DNA of 6,875 bases. It comes from Lachnospiraceae bacterium. GTDB lineage: Bacteria; Bacillota; Clostridia; Lachnospirales; Lachnospiraceae. Below the pieces are notes generated by a model. It had not been told where the DNA came from, ran no database searches, and saw only the letters and a list, made by a program, of their open reading frames with translations. The first letter of the stretch is position 1. Every line of letters begins with the position of its first letter. The position numbers and the translations under genes are program-made. The stretch is from positions 1 to 6,875 of the forward strand of contig JAFUUM010000203.1 in assembly GCA_017477805.1 (NCBI GenBank), given 5' to 3'. Below, one piece after another: positions 1 through 4,898 of this stretch.

Positions 1-744
1 TATGGCTGCACCTGTGGGAGTGATAAACTCGCCTTCTGCATTCAAAAACTGCATGGGAAGCGCATAATCCTCCAAAATGGCAGATACCGCAGGAACCGGT
101 ATGGGAAGGATCCCATGACGGGACCTTACCGTTCCGCGCCCTTCACGAAGGCTTTCCACATAGACTTTTTTTACCCCAAGATCATCAAAGCAGACCGCAG
201 CGGCCACCACATCCATAATGGAATCCACCGCTCCAACCTCATGGAAATGAACCTGATCCGCGGGAACTCCGTGTACCCGGCCTTCTGCATCCGCAAGGAT
301 CTCAAAGATCCGCTTTGCTAACACTCTTGCACCCTCGGTGATATCAGCGGTATCAATGATGGCATTTACTTCGGAAAGATGTCTCTCCCCGTGTTCATGG
401 GTATGGCCGTTTTCATGATGATGTTCATGATGATGTTCATGTTCATCATGGTAATGGTGATCCTCATGATGGTCTCCATGCTCCGTCTTATGAAGATGTC
501 CGTACAAATACTCCATATCGTGATCATGTCCGTCATGTTCCTTGTCCAGGATCACATCAAAATCCACCGCATCCAGATCATTTCGCTTCACGCGGCTGAT
601 CTGAACGGATGCGCAGTTCACCTTCATGGAGTTTAATGCCGCCTCCAATTTCCCGGCATCCGCACCAAGACCAAGCAAGGCACCGACGAACATATCACCG
701 CTGATACCGGATGCACACTCAAGATAAAGGGATTTTTCAGCCAT
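1..744 (-). CDS. larC: LarC, nickel insertion protein for nickel-pincer nucleotide synthesis (5' part, runs off the left edge)
   Basis: The first 248 codons of a minus-strand gene are open to the window edge. LarC-family proteins are CTP-dependent cyclometallases that insert nickel into the dithiolated pyridinium nucleotide made by LarB and LarE, giving the cofactor of lactate racemase LarA and related enzymes. Seen here: an N-terminal CASGISGDM motif (residues 10-18), HFHEVGAVDSIMD (166-178), HGILPIPVPA (210-219) and ITPTGAA (241-247), all typical of the family. Residues 70-122 form a hydrophilic insert with 22 histidines. The ATG at 744 has a GAGGAGG ribosome binding site (750-756) five bases away. 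The start overlaps the larB stop by 8 bp, so translation is probably coupled. In Lactobacillus plantarum larC is read through a programmed frameshift; no frame break is visible in this part, and the C-terminal CTP-binding domain would lie outside the window. The family call is firm. Confidence 0.93.
   Translation of the reverse strand, partial: MAEKSLYLECASGISGDMFVGALLGLGADAGKLEAALNSMKVNCASVQISRVKRNDLDAVDFDVILDKEHDGHDHDMEYLYGHLHKTEHGDHHEDHHYHDEHEHHHEHHHENGHTHEHGERHLSEVNAIIDTADITEGARVLAKRIFEILADAEGRVHGVPADQVHFHEVGAVDSIMDVVAAAVCFDDLGVKKVYVESLREGRGTVRSRHGILPIPVPAVSAILEDYALPMQFLNAEGEFITPTGAAI
379..537 (-). repeat. Poly-histidine coding tract within larC
   Basis: Codons 70-122 of larC encode 22 histidines interspersed with Asp, Glu and Gly, including HHH-E-HHH near residues 104-110. 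At DNA level the plus strand shows two exact tandem copies of the 12-mer ttcatgatgatg (412-423 and 424-435) followed by ttcatg variants, so slippage probably expanded the tract. Comparable His-rich stretches in HypB and SlyD bind or store nickel, which fits the role of LarC. Nickel binding by this insert is inference. Confidence 0.85.
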
Positions 745-1501
745 TTACGCCTCCTCGCACCGCAAGACGGTTGATCTGAGTCGCCATATAACCGGCTCCG
801 TAGCCGTTATCGATATTGACGACAGCGATCCCGTTTGCACAAGAATTGATCATGGTCAGTAACGCAGAAATCCCCTTTAGATTTGCACCGTAACCAACGG
901 AGGTCGGAACCGCGATCACCGGTTTATCCACCAGCCCTCCGATCACACTGCCGAGAGCGCCTTCCATCCCGGCAATGGCAATACAACAATTAGCTTTCTG
1001 AATGGTCTCCAGACGGGCAAAAAGCCTGTGGATCCCACTGACGCCAACATCGTAGATACGTTCCACTTTGCTGCCGAAGTACTCAGCGGTCTGTGCAGCC
1101 TCTTCCGCCACGGCAATATCCGCAGTACCGGCAGTACAGACCGCAATAAGTCCTTCCTGCTTCTTCTGACTGCCTCCGATGTGAATGATATGGGAAACCT
1201 CATCATAGACCGCTTCGGGATATACTTCGGCGATCATCTCATATTGTGCTTTTGAGGCTCTTGTACCAAGGACTTCCCCATTCTGCTCGTAGATGAACCC
1301 AAATACCTCAAGCAGGTGTTCATCTGCTTTCCCGCTGCAAAAGATCACTTCCGGAAATCCGGAACGCAGCTGTCTGTGGGTATCGATCTTTGCGATGCCC
1401 ATTTCTTCGAAAGGCTGTCTGCGGAAATACTGTTCCGCTTCCTCCAGACTGATCCTTCCGTCTCTGAGATCCTGTAATACATCATGCGTATTCCTTTTCA
1501 T
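737..1501 (-). CDS. larB: LarB, pyridinium-3,5-biscarboxylic acid mononucleotide synthase
   Basis: The 254-residue protein has the usual family length. LarB carboxylates the pyridinium ring of nicotinic acid adenine dinucleotide and hydrolyses its phosphoanhydride, releasing AMP, as the first step of nickel-pincer cofactor synthesis. The C-terminal half (about 115-250) is a PurE/AIR-carboxylase-like domain with DVGVSGIHR (151-159), AGMEGALGSVIGGL (177-190), VPTSVGYGAN (198-207) and NIDNGYGAG (229-237). Cys221 in INSCANG and Glu180 fall at the positions I recall as catalytic in the Lactobacillus plantarum enzyme (C221 is the covalent nucleophile). The N-terminal 60 residues are the short helical LarB leader region with ISLEEAE. 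The start is supported by a GGAGGT site (1507-1512) five bases upstream. The gene begins 29 bp after the NUDIX stop and overlaps larC by 8 bp, so the three look like one operon. The call is firm. Confidence 0.95.
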   Translation of the reverse strand: MKRNTHDVLQDLRDGRISLEEAEQYFRRQPFEEMGIAKIDTHRQLRSGFPEVIFCSGKADEHLLEVFGFIYEQNGEVLGTRASKAQYEMIAEVYPEAVYDEVSHIIHIGGSQKKQEGLIAVCTAGTADIAVAEEAAQTAEYFGSKVERIYDVGVSGIHRLFARLETIQKANCCIAIAGMEGALGSVIGGLVDKPVIAVPTSVGYGANLKGISALLTMINSCANGIAVVNIDNGYGAGYMATQINRLAVRGGVNG

Positions 1502-1530
1502 CCGGCACCTCCAAAATGAAAAAACGTCAA

Positions 1531-2082
1531 TTACTGAAGATCTCCCTTTTTACACGCATATGCCAAAATTCCGGCAACAGTCTTGCTGTCCTGAATCTTT
1601 CCGGAATAGATCATCTTTAAAAGATCGCCAAGTTCATAGGGTTCCAGTTCGATTGTCTCTGCTTCATCCAGATGCTGTGTACCAGGCTTTAAGTCCGTAG
1701 CCAGATACACATCGATGAGTTCATCGCAAAATGCCACGGTGGATTTCAGGGAAAGGAGCTGTTCCATATGTCCCGCAACATATCCCGTTTCTTCCGTCAG
1801 TTCCCTGGCTGCACAGATGCTTGTGGGTTCGTCTTTATTGTCCCTGCAGCCTGCAGGAAGTTCAATTGTCTCCCTGTTCAGAGCCGGTCTGTATTGTCTG
1901 ATCATCAGGATCTTTCCGTCATCCATCACGGCAACCACTGCAGCTGCGCCCTTTCTGTGACTGACAAAATCCCAATGCTCGATCTTGCCGTCCGGCAGCA
2001 GCATGGTGTCATCATAGATATCAAGGATCGCTCCCGCCTTTACCAGTTTTCTGTCGATACGCTTTACGGTCTCCTGTTTCAT
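1531..2082 (-). CDS. NUDIX hydrolase, ADP-ribose pyrophosphatase-like
   Basis: This 183-residue protein belongs to the NUDIX ADP-ribose pyrophosphatase group, which splits nucleoside diphosphates linked to another moiety, such as ADP-ribose to AMP and ribose-5-phosphate, with Mg2+. The NUDIX box spans residues 78-100: Gly78, Glu85, then RELTEETGY (93-101) with the metal-binding Glu97 and Glu98. The usual G-x5-E spacing is G-x6-E here, an extra residue in the loop. The region before it, IRQYRPALNRETIELPAG (61-78), is characteristic of ADP-ribose/NudF-type members. An upstream in-frame TTG at 2097 is unlikely, because it would lie on the far side of the ribosome binding site; the ATG at 2082 has GGAGG at 2087-2091. 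The gene precedes larB by 29 bp with no terminator between them. A role linked to the dinucleotide used by LarB is possible but inferred. The exact substrate is unknown. Confidence 0.88.
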   Translation of the reverse strand: MKQETVKRIDRKLVKAGAILDIYDDTMLLPDGKIEHWDFVSHRKGAAAVVAVMDDGKILMIRQYRPALNRETIELPAGCRDNKDEPTSICAARELTEETGYVAGHMEQLLSLKSTVAFCDELIDVYLATDLKPGTQHLDEAETIELEPYELGDLLKMIYSGKIQDSKTVAGILAYACKKGDLQ

Positions 2083-2086
2083 AAAA

Positions 2087-2092
2087 CCTCCG
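2087..2092 (-). promoter_or_regulatory. Ribosome binding site CGGAGG that fixes the NUDIX start
   Basis: GGAGG lies four bases before the ATG at 2082 and within the first codons of the longer frame that would start at TTG 2097, so it argues for the ATG. The same six bases, CGGAGG, are complementary to the 3' arm of the tRNA terminator just upstream (CCTCCG, 2113-2118), which permits a competing pairing. Confidence 0.75.
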
Positions 2093-2101
2093 TACAAATA
2101 C

Positions 2102-2132
2102 TTTTAAAAAAGCGGAGGAATCAACCTCCGCT
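2102..2132 (-). terminator. Intrinsic terminator of the tRNA-Ala transcript
   Basis: A perfect 8-bp stem, AGCGGAGG (2125-2132) with CCTCCGCT (2111-2118), closes a 6-base loop and is followed by six T on the minus strand (2106-2111, the first being the last base of the stem). It begins 7 bases after the tRNA discriminator base. It also sits directly ahead of the NUDIX-larBC operon with no room for a conventional separate promoter. Confidence 0.9.
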
Positions 2133-2139
2133 ATAAGCA

Positions 2140-2212
2140 TGGACCATAGGGGGATCGAACCCCTGACCTCCAGATTGCGAACCTGGCGCTCTCCCAGCTG
2201 AGCTAATAGCCC
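2140..2212 (-). tRNA. tRNA-Ala (anticodon CGC)
   Basis: A 73-base cloverleaf can be folded by hand. The acceptor is GGGCTAT with ATGGTCC, and includes the G3-U70 wobble pair that is the alanine identity element. The D arm is GCTC/GAGC and the anticodon stem CCAGG/TCTGG. The 7-base loop TTCGCAA puts the anticodon CGC at 2177-2179, reading GCG. The T arm is AGGGG-TTCGATC-CCCCT. The discriminator base is A. The genomic 3' end is TGC, so CCA is not encoded and must be added after transcription. It has its own promoter upstream and a terminator downstream. Confidence 0.97.
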
Positions 2213-2218
2213 TTATGC

Positions 2219-2242
2219 GGTGCCGGCATGAACGCCGACACC
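2219..2242 (-). other. 5' leader hairpin of the tRNA-Ala precursor
   Basis: GGTGTCGGC (2234-2242) pairs with GCCGGCACC (2219-2227) over 9 bp, with one G-U pair and a 6-base loop. It lies between the predicted promoter and the mature tRNA, ends 6 bases before it, and its first base coincides with the predicted transcription start. It has no following T-run, so it is not a normal terminator for the transaldolase gene. Its function is unknown; an effect on precursor stability or RNase P processing is inference. Confidence 0.6.
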
Positions 2243-2247
2243 GATTT

Positions 2248-2277
2248 ATTATATCACGAAGCCTCGAAACAAGTAAA
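2248..2277 (-). promoter_or_regulatory. Sigma-A-type promoter for tRNA-Ala
   Basis: A perfect -10 TATAAT (2248-2253) is preceded by TG one base away, an extended -10. A -35-like TTTACT (2272-2277, 4 of 6 matches) lies 18 bases upstream. The predicted start is about 2241-2242. The promoter sits in the 72-bp gap between the transaldolase stop and the tRNA. Confidence 0.75.
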
Positions 2278-2284
2278 CGCTCGA

Positions 2285-2938
2285 TTATTCGCCGAATACT
2301 GCCTTGTAATCAGCCTGGAACTTAGCAATACCCTGATCGGTCAGGGGGTGCTTGGTCATCTGCTCGATAACGCTGTAAGGGATGGTGGCGATATCGGCAC
2401 CTGCCAGAGCGCAGTCGGTAACATGAATGGGGTTACGGATGCTGGCTGCGATGATCTCGGTCTCAAGACCATAGTTCTGGAAAATGGTAACGATATCTTC
2501 GATCAGAGCAACACCGGTGGTGCTGATGTCATCCAGTCTTCCAAGGAAGGGAGAAACATAGGTTGCACCTGCTCTTGCAGCAAGCAGAGCCTGGTTTGCA
2601 GTGAAGATCAGAGTAACGTTGGTCTTGATGCCTTCAGCGCTCAGAACCTTAACAGCCTTTAAACCTTCAACGGTCATGGGGATCTTAACGACCATGTTCT
2701 TGTGGATCTTTGCGATCTCACGGCCTTCTTTGATCATACCTTCCGCATCAACGGTAGTAGCCTTAACTTCGCCGCTGATAGGACCGTCTACGATGGAAGT
2801 GATCTCTTTGATAACTTCAGCAAAGTCTCTTCCTTCTTTAGCGATCAGGGAGGGGTTTGTGGTAACGCCACAGATCACGCCCATGTCATTTGCTTTTCTG
2901 ATGTCTTCCACATTAGCGGTATCGATGAATAATTTCAT
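2285..2938 (-). CDS. tal: Transaldolase, short FSA/TalC-type
   Basis: This 217-residue protein belongs to the short, single-domain transaldolase/fructose-6-phosphate aldolase family of the non-oxidative pentose phosphate pathway. Visible landmarks are Asp6 (FIDTAN), GVTTNPSLIAKEG (24-36) with Asn28, the Schiff-base Lys85 in VVKIPMT (83-89) and SPFLGRLDD (129-137). Residue 131 is Phe, where Escherichia coli fructose-6-phosphate aldolase has Tyr131. The residue aligned with its Gln59 is Glu57, as in true transaldolases. Both favour transfer of dihydroxyacetone units between sugar phosphates over simple aldol cleavage. The ATG at 2938 is preferred to an upstream in-frame start at 2965, because AAGGAG (2945-2950) lies six bases before it and MKLFIDTAN is the family start. 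It has its own promoter at 2984-3012 and is probably monocistronic. No terminator is seen before the tRNA promoter. Confidence 0.93.
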   Translation of the reverse strand: MKLFIDTANVEDIRKANDMGVICGVTTNPSLIAKEGRDFAEVIKEITSIVDGPISGEVKATTVDAEGMIKEGREIAKIHKNMVVKIPMTVEGLKAVKVLSAEGIKTNVTLIFTANQALLAARAGATYVSPFLGRLDDISTTGVALIEDIVTIFQNYGLETEIIAASIRNPIHVTDCALAGADIATIPYSVIEQMTKHPLTDQGIAKFQADYKAVFGE

Positions 2939-2983
2939 AATCTTCTCCTTTTTTGCAGTCTGCACTGTTTTTGTAACAAACCT

Positions 2984-3012
2984 ACTATAGTCCCGAGCGT
3001 TGCCGGTGACAA
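2984..3012 (-). promoter_or_regulatory. Sigma-A-type promoter for the transaldolase gene
   Basis: The -35 box TTGTCA (3007-3012, 5 of 6) and the -10 box TATAGT (2984-2989, 5 of 6) are 17 bases apart, the optimal spacing. The predicted start near 2977 gives a leader of about 39 bases ending in the AAGGAG site. Nothing between start and gene resembles a riboswitch. Confidence 0.82.
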
Positions 3013-3057
3013 TACAAAATATAAAGAATTACTTGCGAAATCTTGCTATTTTACCAC

Positions 3058-3103
3058 CGTCGTTCCGGCGTATGCCGGCGACACCGAACGTTACTACGTT
3101 CGG
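3058..3103. repeat. Two adjacent palindromes upstream of the transaldolase promoter
   Basis: Palindrome one is ccgaacg-ttacta-cgttcgg (3084-3103), a perfect 7-bp stem. Palindrome two is ccggc-gtat-gccgg (3065-3078), extended by gtcg (3058-3061) and cgac (3079-3082) around a 2-base bulge. An alternative pairing of cgttc (3061-3065) with gaacg (3086-3090) would exclude palindrome one. They lie between the traX terminator and the transaldolase -35 box. No protein-coding content is seen here. Confidence 0.65.
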
Positions 3104-3105
3104 AC

Positions 3106-3127
3106 TAAAAGGCACGCAGAGCGTGCC
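3106..3127 (-). terminator. Intrinsic terminator of the GT2-traX operon
   Basis: A 7-bp perfect stem, GGCACGC/GCGTGCC (3121-3127 and 3111-3117), with loop TCT is followed by TTTT. The stem starts on the last base of the traX TAG stop codon, so the terminator abuts the coding region directly. Confidence 0.85.
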
Positions 3128-3894
3128 TACCACATACCGAAAATACTGTTCCGGATGATGGCAAGGATCAGGATATGCAGTGGATAGAACACATAAAATG
3201 TGTATCTCCAGCCCTTTCCTTTTTCGCCGTTATAAAACCACAGCGGGATAAAAGCAAGGAGTGCCGGTAATTCCGAGGGGAAATAGGAAACGGCAAAGGA
3301 TACCATGCCGGCTCCGAACTGCATCTTCTTTCTTGTCCGGAAGAGATACAGCATCAGCACGCAGAACACTCCGAAAGCACCATAATCCGCTTTGAAGAAA
3401 TAGGCAACCACGATCCCCGCCGCCAGCGCAAGAAGGCTTAAGTTCATCCGGATAAAGGAATTGAACTTCGTATGATACAGGATCATATGATAAGCCCGGA
3501 TGGTCAAAAGGCTGATAAGAAACGTAAAGCCAACATTCTGAGACGTAAATTCCAGCAGAGAATAGTTAAAGGCCATATCAAAAGGGATCTCGGAAACAAC
3601 GGAAAAGATCAGGATCCGTAAAACATATTTCCAAAAATTCCTTGTGTGCACATACCCTTCCACCATCATAAAACAAAAGATGGGAAAGGCGATACGGCCG
3701 ATTGTTCTACAAGACCAGTAAATAATTGATGTTTGAGTGGAATACCAAACTCTTCCGGCATCAAAGTAAGCATAGTCTCTTCGAAGGTATTCCAACATAA
3801 CGGTGGCGCCGAAATGATCGATGAACATGCATATCATCGCGATATATTTCAGCGCCATCCCATTGATGCCGGGTACTCTGTTTTCATTTTCCAT
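3127..3894 (-). CDS. TraX-family integral membrane protein
   Basis: The 255-residue protein is highly hydrophobic, with about seven or eight membrane segments, the first near residues 13-35. Family motifs are visible in order: ALKYIAMICMFIDHFGA (14-30), GRIAFPIFCFMMVEGYVHTR (66-85), SEIPFDMAF (101-109), QNVGFTFLI (119-127), KADYGAFGV (168-176) and FYVFYPLHILIL (233-244). TraX of the F plasmid N-acetylates pilin; chromosomal Firmicute members are uncharacterised and related to membrane acyltransferases. No conjugation genes are nearby, so the pilin role should not be transferred. The start overlaps the upstream glycosyltransferase gene by 11 bp and lacks a good ribosome binding site, which indicates translational coupling. 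The pairing suggests modification of a lipid-linked or surface glycan; this is inference. Confidence 0.87.
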   Translation of the reverse strand: MENENRVPGINGMALKYIAMICMFIDHFGATVMLEYLRRDYAYFDAGRVWYSTQTSIIYWSCRTIGRIAFPIFCFMMVEGYVHTRNFWKYVLRILIFSVVSEIPFDMAFNYSLLEFTSQNVGFTFLISLLTIRAYHMILYHTKFNSFIRMNLSLLALAAGIVVAYFFKADYGAFGVFCVLMLYLFRTRKKMQFGAGMVSFAVSYFPSELPALLAFIPLWFYNGEKGKGWRYTFYVFYPLHILILAIIRNSIFGMW

Positions 3895-4816
3895 GTCTGA
3901 TGATCTCGATCAGGTTTAATTGAAATTCAAAATCTCTGCGGTTCTTATTGGCGATGTTCGACAGGATCATACCCACAAAGAAACTCATCAACGCCGAAAG
4001 GAAAACAAACCCGCACACGATCAGGGTCGGGAACTTGTCAACAAGTCCCGTTTCCAGATAAGACGCAAATACCGGGATAAAGAACGCTACTGAGATCACT
4101 GTCAGGATCAGGCTCACCAGGGAAAAGAACTTGAAAGGCTGATAATTCCGGAACAGCCGCATGATGGTCCGCAGTACCTTAAATCCGTCGGAATAGGTAT
4201 TCAGTTTGGAAACACTCCCCTCAGGTCTGTCACGATATTCAATGATGACATTCTCCATGGTCATGTTGTTATTCACCGCATGGATGGTCATCTCCGTTTC
4301 GATCTCAAAACCGGTGGAAAGAATAGGGAAGGTCTTTACGAAATCATAGCTGAAGGCACGAAAGCCCGTCATGATATCTTTCACATCGGATTTGAACAGA
4401 CGGTTGATGCTCCAGCGTACCAGCGAATTACCAAAGTTATGGAAGGGACGCTTGTTCTCCGTAAAGTAGGTTGAGGAAAGTCTGTCTCCCACTACCATAT
4501 CCGCATTTCTCTCAAGAACAGCCTTGATCATCTCCGGTGCGGAATCCAGTGGATAGGTGTCATCTCCGTCCGTCAGCACATAGCATTCCGCATCAATATC
4601 ACGGAACATGCTTCGAAGGACATTACCCTTTCCCTGTTTATATTCATGACGTACGATGGCTCCTGCCTCCGCAGCGATCTTAGCCGTATCGTCTGTGGAA
4701 TTATTATCATATACGTAAATAACGGCTTCGGGGATGAACTTCTTTGCATCCTCCACCACTTTTTTGATGGTCACCGCTTCATTGTAACAGGGTATTAAAA
4801 CCGCGATCTTATCCAT
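3884..4816 (-). CDS. GT2 glycosyltransferase, dolichol-phosphate mannosyltransferase-like, with C-terminal membrane anchor
   Basis: This 310-residue protein has a GT-A fold family 2 domain in residues 1-225 and two membrane segments (about 229-251 and 264-287). The N-terminal AVLIPCYNEA (5-14), the nucleotide-binding YDNNSTDDT (36-44), the metal-binding DGDD (83-86), VGDRL (109-113), DIMTGFRAF (147-155) and GFEIETEM (169-176) match DPM/DPG-synthase-like enzymes. These transfer a sugar from a nucleotide donor to a polyprenyl phosphate at the cytoplasmic face of the membrane. Donor and acceptor here are unknown. The ATG at 4816 follows GGAG (4825-4828) by 8 bases. An ATG at 4830 opens a four-codon mini-frame (MENE) whose TAA overlaps the start as TAATG. 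It is the first gene of a two-gene operon with the TraX-family gene, driven by the promoter at 4870-4898. Confidence 0.92.
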   Translation of the reverse strand: MDKIAVLIPCYNEAVTIKKVVEDAKKFIPEAVIYVYDNNSTDDTAKIAAEAGAIVRHEYKQGKGNVLRSMFRDIDAECYVLTDGDDTYPLDSAPEMIKAVLERNADMVVGDRLSSTYFTENKRPFHNFGNSLVRWSINRLFKSDVKDIMTGFRAFSYDFVKTFPILSTGFEIETEMTIHAVNNNMTMENVIIEYRDRPEGSVSKLNTYSDGFKVLRTIMRLFRNYQPFKFFSLVSLILTVISVAFFIPVFASYLETGLVDKFPTLIVCGFVFLSALMSFFVGMILSNIANKNRRDFEFQLNLIEIIRHGK

Positions 4817-4839
4817 TATTCATTCTCCATAAAATGATA

Positions 4840-4865
4840 CTGCCTGCACGCAAAGGTACAGACAG
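4840..4865 (-). terminator. Stem-loop after tyrS: weak terminator or 5' hairpin of the GT2 mRNA
   Basis: CTGTCTGTAC (4856-4865) pairs with GTGCAGGCAG (4840-4849) over 10 bp with two G-U pairs and a 6-base loop. The following bases, TATCATTTTAT, give only a broken T-run. It is the only terminator candidate after tyrS. It also starts at the predicted first base of the GT2 transcript, so it may act as a stabilising 5' hairpin instead. Confidence 0.55.
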
Positions 4866-4869
4866 CAAC

Positions 4870-4898
4870 ATTTTATCAATATTTTCGATTTCTATCAA
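4870..4898 (-). promoter_or_regulatory. Sigma-A-type promoter for the GT2-traX operon
   Basis: The -35 box TTGATA (4893-4898, 5 of 6) and the -10 box TAAAAT (4870-4875, 5 of 6) are exactly 17 bases apart. The -35 box contains the tyrS TGA stop codon. The predicted start is near 4863-4864, at the base of the following stem-loop. Confidence 0.72.

Noticed and set aside
379..636. Plus-strand frame of 85 residues, rich in Met and Phe, looking like a membrane peptide
   Set aside because: It is the antisense shadow of the His-rich larC codons (CAT read as ATG). It has no ribosome binding site, and larC is clear on the other strand.
943..1206. Minus-strand frame of 87 residues inside larB
   Set aside because: It is an alternate frame within a well-supported LarB coding sequence, Arg- and Leu-rich with no domain.
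2213..2284. Terminator for the transaldolase gene
   Set aside because: The only hairpin here (2219-2242) is not followed by T residues and lies downstream of the tRNA promoter, so it fits better as the tRNA leader.
2228..2662. Plus-strand frame of 144 residues
   Set aside because: It is the shadow of the transaldolase gene and the tRNA leader, with no initiation signal.
2969..2980. Near-palindrome ttgtaacaa in the transaldolase leader as a Rex-type operator
   Set aside because: It is too short and lacks the spaced TTGTGA/TCACAA half-sites of Rex.
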